A stretch of DNA of 64,000 nucleotides from Brevibacterium sediminis (GTDB lineage: Bacteria; Actinomycetota; Actinomycetes; Actinomycetales; Brevibacteriaceae), in the NCBI RefSeq assembly GCF_013623905.1, contig NZ_JABKDD010000003.1:271261-335260 (forward strand), read 5' to 3'. The notes beneath the pieces were generated by a model. The model was given only the letters and a program-made list of their open reading frames with translations. It did no database searches and was not told where the DNA came from. A program made the translations under genes and the position numbers. Below are positions 61,638 through 64,000 of this stretch, piece by piece. The first letter of the stretch is position 1; each line of letters starts with the position of its first letter.

Positions 61638-62817
61638 TGTGGCGACCGAGGATGAGGGTGTGGACCTCGTCGGTGCCTTCGTAGGTGCGCACGGATTCGA
61701 GGTTGTTCGCGTGCCGCAGCGGTGAGTATTCGAGGGTGATGCCGTTGCCGCCGAGCATAGTCCGGGCTTCCCTGCAGATGGCGATGGCTTCGCGGCAGTT
61801 GTTCAGCTTGCCGACGGAGATCTGCACGGGGTCGAGGGTCCCGGCGTCTTTGAGTCGTCCTGTCTGGATGGCCAGGAGGGTGCCCTTCTGGATCTCGAGG
61901 GCCATGTTCACCAGCTTTTCCTGAGTGATCTGGTAGGCAGTGAGCGGCTTGTCGAACTGGAGGCGATTCTGTGCGTACTCGAGGGCGACTTCGAAGGAGT
62001 CGCGGGCGGCCCCCATGGCGCCCCACATGATTCCGTACCGGGCCTCATTGAGGCAGGAGAACGGCCCCTTCAGTCCCGTGACCTCGGGCAGGACCGCCTC
62101 GGCGGGCAATTTCACGTCCTCAAGGTCGATATCGCACTGGATAGAGGCCCGCATCGACAGCTTCTGCGTGATCGGGGTGGCGGTGAATCCGGGGGTGTCG
62201 GTGGGCACGAGGAAGCCGCGGATGCCGTCGTCGGTGGCGGCCCAGATGACGGCGATATCGGCGATCGAGGCCAGACCGATCCAGCGTTTGGCACCGTTGA
62301 GCGTCCAAGATCCGTCGGCGTTGCGAGCGGCGGTGGTGGCCATCGAGGCGGGGTCGGATCCGGCGGTGGGTTCGGTCAGTCCGAAGCAGCCGATGATCTC
62401 TCCGGCGGCCATTCCAGGAAGGTAGCGGTTCTTCTGCGCCTCGGAGCCGAACTTGTGGATGGCCGACATCGCCAGCGATCCCTGGACGGAGACGAAGGTG
62501 CGCAGTCCGGAGTCGCCGGCTTCGAGTTCGAGGGCGGCGAGACCGTATTCGACGGCGGAACGCCCCGGGCAGCCGTACCCCTGCAGATGCATGCCGAGGA
62601 GGCCGAGCTCGCCCATCTCACGCACGATCTCGGTCGGAAAGATCGCGCCTTCGTACCATTCGGCGATGTTCGGGCGGATCCGCTCGTCGACGAAGCTGCG
62701 GACCTTTTCGCGCAGCGCCAGCTCGTCGTCGGTGAGGAGTCCGGCGAGGTCGAGCAGGTCGGAGGGGTCGGCGGGGGTGGCTGGGGTGGCTGGGGTGGCT
62801 GGGGTTTCGGCAGTCAT
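61612..62817 (-). CDS. gcdH: Acyl-CoA dehydrogenase, glutaryl-CoA dehydrogenase-like
   Basis: 401 aa from ATG 62817, with AAGGAG 7 bases before. Strong glutaryl-CoA dehydrogenase pattern: LQGYGCPGRSAVEYGL, CFGLTEPTAGSDPASM, LNEARYGIMWGAMGA, and the catalytic base Glu in VRTYEGTDEVH with LGRHITG after it. Oxidatively decarboxylates glutaryl-CoA to crotonyl-CoA in lysine/tryptophan breakdown. The N-terminus has an ATPATPATPA stretch coded by 9-bp tandem repeats. Divergent from a LysR regulator, as in gcdR-gcdH of other bacteria. Confidence 0.82.
   Translation of the reverse strand: MTAETPATPATPATPADPSDLLDLAGLLTDDELALREKVRSFVDERIRPNIAEWYEGAIFPTEIVREMGELGLLGMHLQGYGCPGRSAVEYGLAALELEAGDSGLRTFVSVQGSLAMSAIHKFGSEAQKNRYLPGMAAGEIIGCFGLTEPTAGSDPASMATTAARNADGSWTLNGAKRWIGLASIADIAVIWAATDDGIRGFLVPTDTPGFTATPITQKLSMRASIQCDIDLEDVKLPAEAVLPEVTGLKGPFSCLNEARYGIMWGAMGAARDSFEVALEYAQNRLQFDKPLTAYQITQEKLVNMALEIQKGTLLAIQTGRLKDAGTLDPVQISVGKLNNCREAIAICREARTMLGGNGITLEYSPLRHANNLESVRTYEGTDEVHTLILGRHITGQQAFR
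62774..62804 (-). repeat. 9-bp tandem repeat in the gcdH start region
   Basis: Three to four tandem copies of GGTGGCTGG (plus strand) encode the ATP-ATP-ATP segment at residues 5-14. The unit is in frame, so slippage would change linker length only. Confidence 0.7.
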
Positions 62818-62863
62818 GGGCGTCTCCTTGGGCATTGAGTTCGTCTTCAACAGTGCCATCGGA

Positions 62864-62887
62864 ATTACTCAGAGTCCAAGAGGTAAT
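62864..62887. promoter_or_regulatory. LysR-type operator candidate
   Basis: ATTAC (62864-62868) and GTAAT (62883-62887) form an inverted repeat 14 bases apart. A second, weaker one, GATTAAG and CTTATC, follows around 62896-62916. Both lie between gcdH and the divergent lysR gene, as expected for shared control. Confidence 0.45.
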
Positions 62888-62939
62888 ATCAAGGTGATTA
62901 AGCGTAAATTCTTATCAATCTGGGCAGCGGGGACATGAC

Positions 62940-63836
62940 ATGGAGTTCAGGCAGGTCACTGCGTTTCTCGCCGTCGCCGAGGAGCTGCATTTCGGGCGGG
63001 CCGCGGAGCGCCTGCACATCGCGCAGCCCGCGCTCAGCCAGATGATCCGCGCGCTCGAACGCGACCTCGACGTCGATCTGTTCGAGCGGACGACCCGGCG
63101 GGTCCGACTGACGCCGGCGGGTGAGGCGCTGCTCGAACCAGCTGCGGCGATCGGGACTCAGGTGGACGGTGCCCGGCGCATCGCCCGGGCCGCTCAGCAG
63201 GGTCTGGCGGGGCGGGTGCGCATCGGATTCGGAGGCACGAGCGGCTACTCCATCCTCTCCAAATTGGCCCGCGAGGTCGGCGAGTGGCACCCGGGCATCA
63301 GCCTCGACCTGCAGCCGCAGATGTACTGCGGGGAGGCCGCGATCGCGCTGCGCGACGGGGAGACCGATCTCGCGATCATCAGCCCGCCGGTGCCGGCCGG
63401 TGTCGAGGTCCACGTCATCCGACAGGAGAGCGTGATGATCGCCATGCCCTCGGGGCATGAGCTGGCCGAGCGTGAGTCGGTGAGCATGGGTGAACTCGCC
63501 GATCAGCCGTTCATCTCCTATGCCCCGTCGCACGGGTCGCAGGTCAGAGAGGTGATGATGCGGCTGGCCGACGACGCCGGTTTCCTTCCGCAGGTCGTCC
63601 AAGAAGCACCGGATCCTTACAGTCTTCTGGCGCTCGTCGGCGCGCAGGTCGGCATGGCCGTCGTCGTCGAGTCCTCGGATCACATCCGCATCGACGGAGT
63701 GCGCTATGTCCGCCTCGCCGAGGGCGGGGATTCGTTCACGCTCGCCCTCGGCTGGCGCCGGAACAACCCGTCCGAAGCACTGGCCCGGGTCCTCGACATC
63801 GTCCGCACCCTCTTCCCCTCCCCTATTACTACCTGA
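62940..63836 (+). CDS. LysR family transcriptional regulator
   Basis: 298 aa. N-terminal winged helix: MEFRQVTAFLAVAEELHFGR, AAERLHIAQPALSQMIRALE, DLFERTTRRVRLTPAG. Effector-binding type 2 periplasmic-like domain from about residue 90. Divergent from gcdH, which it probably regulates (GcdR-like arrangement). Its stop codon TGA lies within the left arm of palindrome copy 2, so the repeat provides the end of the gene. Confidence 0.9.
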   Translation: MEFRQVTAFLAVAEELHFGRAAERLHIAQPALSQMIRALERDLDVDLFERTTRRVRLTPAGEALLEPAAAIGTQVDGARRIARAAQQGLAGRVRIGFGGTSGYSILSKLAREVGEWHPGISLDLQPQMYCGEAAIALRDGETDLAIISPPVPAGVEVHVIRQESVMIAMPSGHELAERESVSMGELADQPFISYAPSHGSQVREVMMRLADDAGFLPQVVQEAPDPYSLLALVGAQVGMAVVVESSDHIRIDGVRYVRLAEGGDSFTLALGWRRNNPSEALARVLDIVRTLFPSPITT

Positions 63837-63881
63837 CGGCGGCCCAGCAACCTGGCGCGAGGTTGCTGGGCCCCCGTCAGG
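63826..63881. repeat. Palindromic repeat, copy 2, right end altered
   Basis: Same repeat as 42563-42624. The first 28 bases, from TTACTACCTGACGGCGGCCC on, are identical; the arms 63832-63853 and 63860-63881 pair with one mismatch around GGCGCG. The outer right-arm TAGTAA of copy 1 is missing: after CCGTCAGG the sequence changes to ATCCTTCTA, 15 bases before the transposase stop. Confidence 0.82.
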
Positions 63882-63896
63882 ATCCTTCTATGCTTG

Positions 63897-64000
63897 TCAA
63901 GCGGCCTCGCACCTCACGTTCGTCGCTTCGAGAATCCGATACACCTCTCGGGCCACATACCGCTTGATGCACCGGATAACGTCCTTCTTCGACTTCCCTT
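63897..64000 (-). mobile_element. IS110-family transposase, C-terminal fragment at the window edge
   Basis: 34 codons read leftward, ending TGA at 63897-63899; the rest lies beyond the window. The peptide GKSKKDVIRCIKRYVAREVY is characteristic of the C-terminus of IS110-type transposases. The gap between its stop and palindrome copy 2 is only 15 bases, so the element's right end is very short and could join the palindrome itself. IS110 elements lack terminal inverted repeats, so the boundary cannot be placed from one side alone. Confidence 0.65.

Overview
This 64 kb window is a chromosomal segment of a high-GC actinobacterium. Gene content, GC-rich third positions and the many short leaders fit Brevibacterium or a close relative (Micrococcales); that placement is inference from general familiarity. 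Coding density is high, no gene-free stretch exceeds 300 bases, and no prophage, plasmid, CRISPR array or rRNA operon is visible. The only mobile-element trace is the C-terminal end of an IS110-like transposase at the right edge, abutting a palindromic repeat that also occurs at 42.6 kb.

Layout. 0-2.5 kb: secreted ExeM/NucH-type nuclease, cut by the window edge. 2.5-7.3 kb: an aromatic-acid module (PrpF-like isomerase, AAHS-type transporter, benzaldehyde-type dehydrogenase) divergent from an IclR regulator. 7.3-16.9 kb: housekeeping and stress genes: DUF1304, DUF2277, a small RelA/SpoT-type alarmone synthetase, DHFR-like reductase, SDR, multicopper oxidase, a two-component system, VOC and macro-domain proteins, and a TsuA/TsuB-like thiosulfate uptake pair. 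17.1-19.4 kb: an MmgE/PrpD dehydratase plus a ComA-like protein, behind a 24-bp perfect palindrome and a strong DtxR/IdeR-type iron box. 19.5-22.7 kb: a SipW-type signal peptidase with three exported proteins; the peptidase is itself fused to an LPXTG-like surface tail. 23.0-28.4 kb: pobA-pcaH-pcaG-pcaB-pcaL, converting 4-hydroxybenzoate to beta-ketoadipate. 28.5-35.1 kb: two MFS transporters, a cyclophilin lipoprotein and a polar amino acid ABC importer. 35.1-44.0 kb: proline-racemase-like protein, large Orn/Lys/Arg decarboxylase, ThDP enzyme, amidohydrolase and class III aminotransferase. 44.1-46.3 kb: YigZ, YbaK, a small zincin and three tRNAs (Glu, Asp, Phe). 46.4-64 kb: acetyl-CoA synthetase, SDRs, patatin, acidic protein, sugar porter with UspA, PEP-mutase family enzyme with its regulator, MgtE, a heterodimeric ABC exporter, an amidohydrolase, and a glutaryl-CoA dehydrogenase-like gene divergent from a LysR regulator.

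How it fits together. The IclR promoter region at 6.5 kb and the pobA upstream region share an identical 17-mer, so one regulator probably controls both aromatic modules. The most unusual items are the iron-box-controlled PrpD/ComA operon, the peptidase-surface-protein fusion with four ACTT repeats phased at 11 bp in its promoter, the ABC exporter pair in which one half lacks a recognisable P-loop while the other lacks the signature, and the palindrome/IS110 junction. At least ten genes have a -10-like TANNNT hexamer 6-7 bases before the start codon, indicating leaderless mRNAs.
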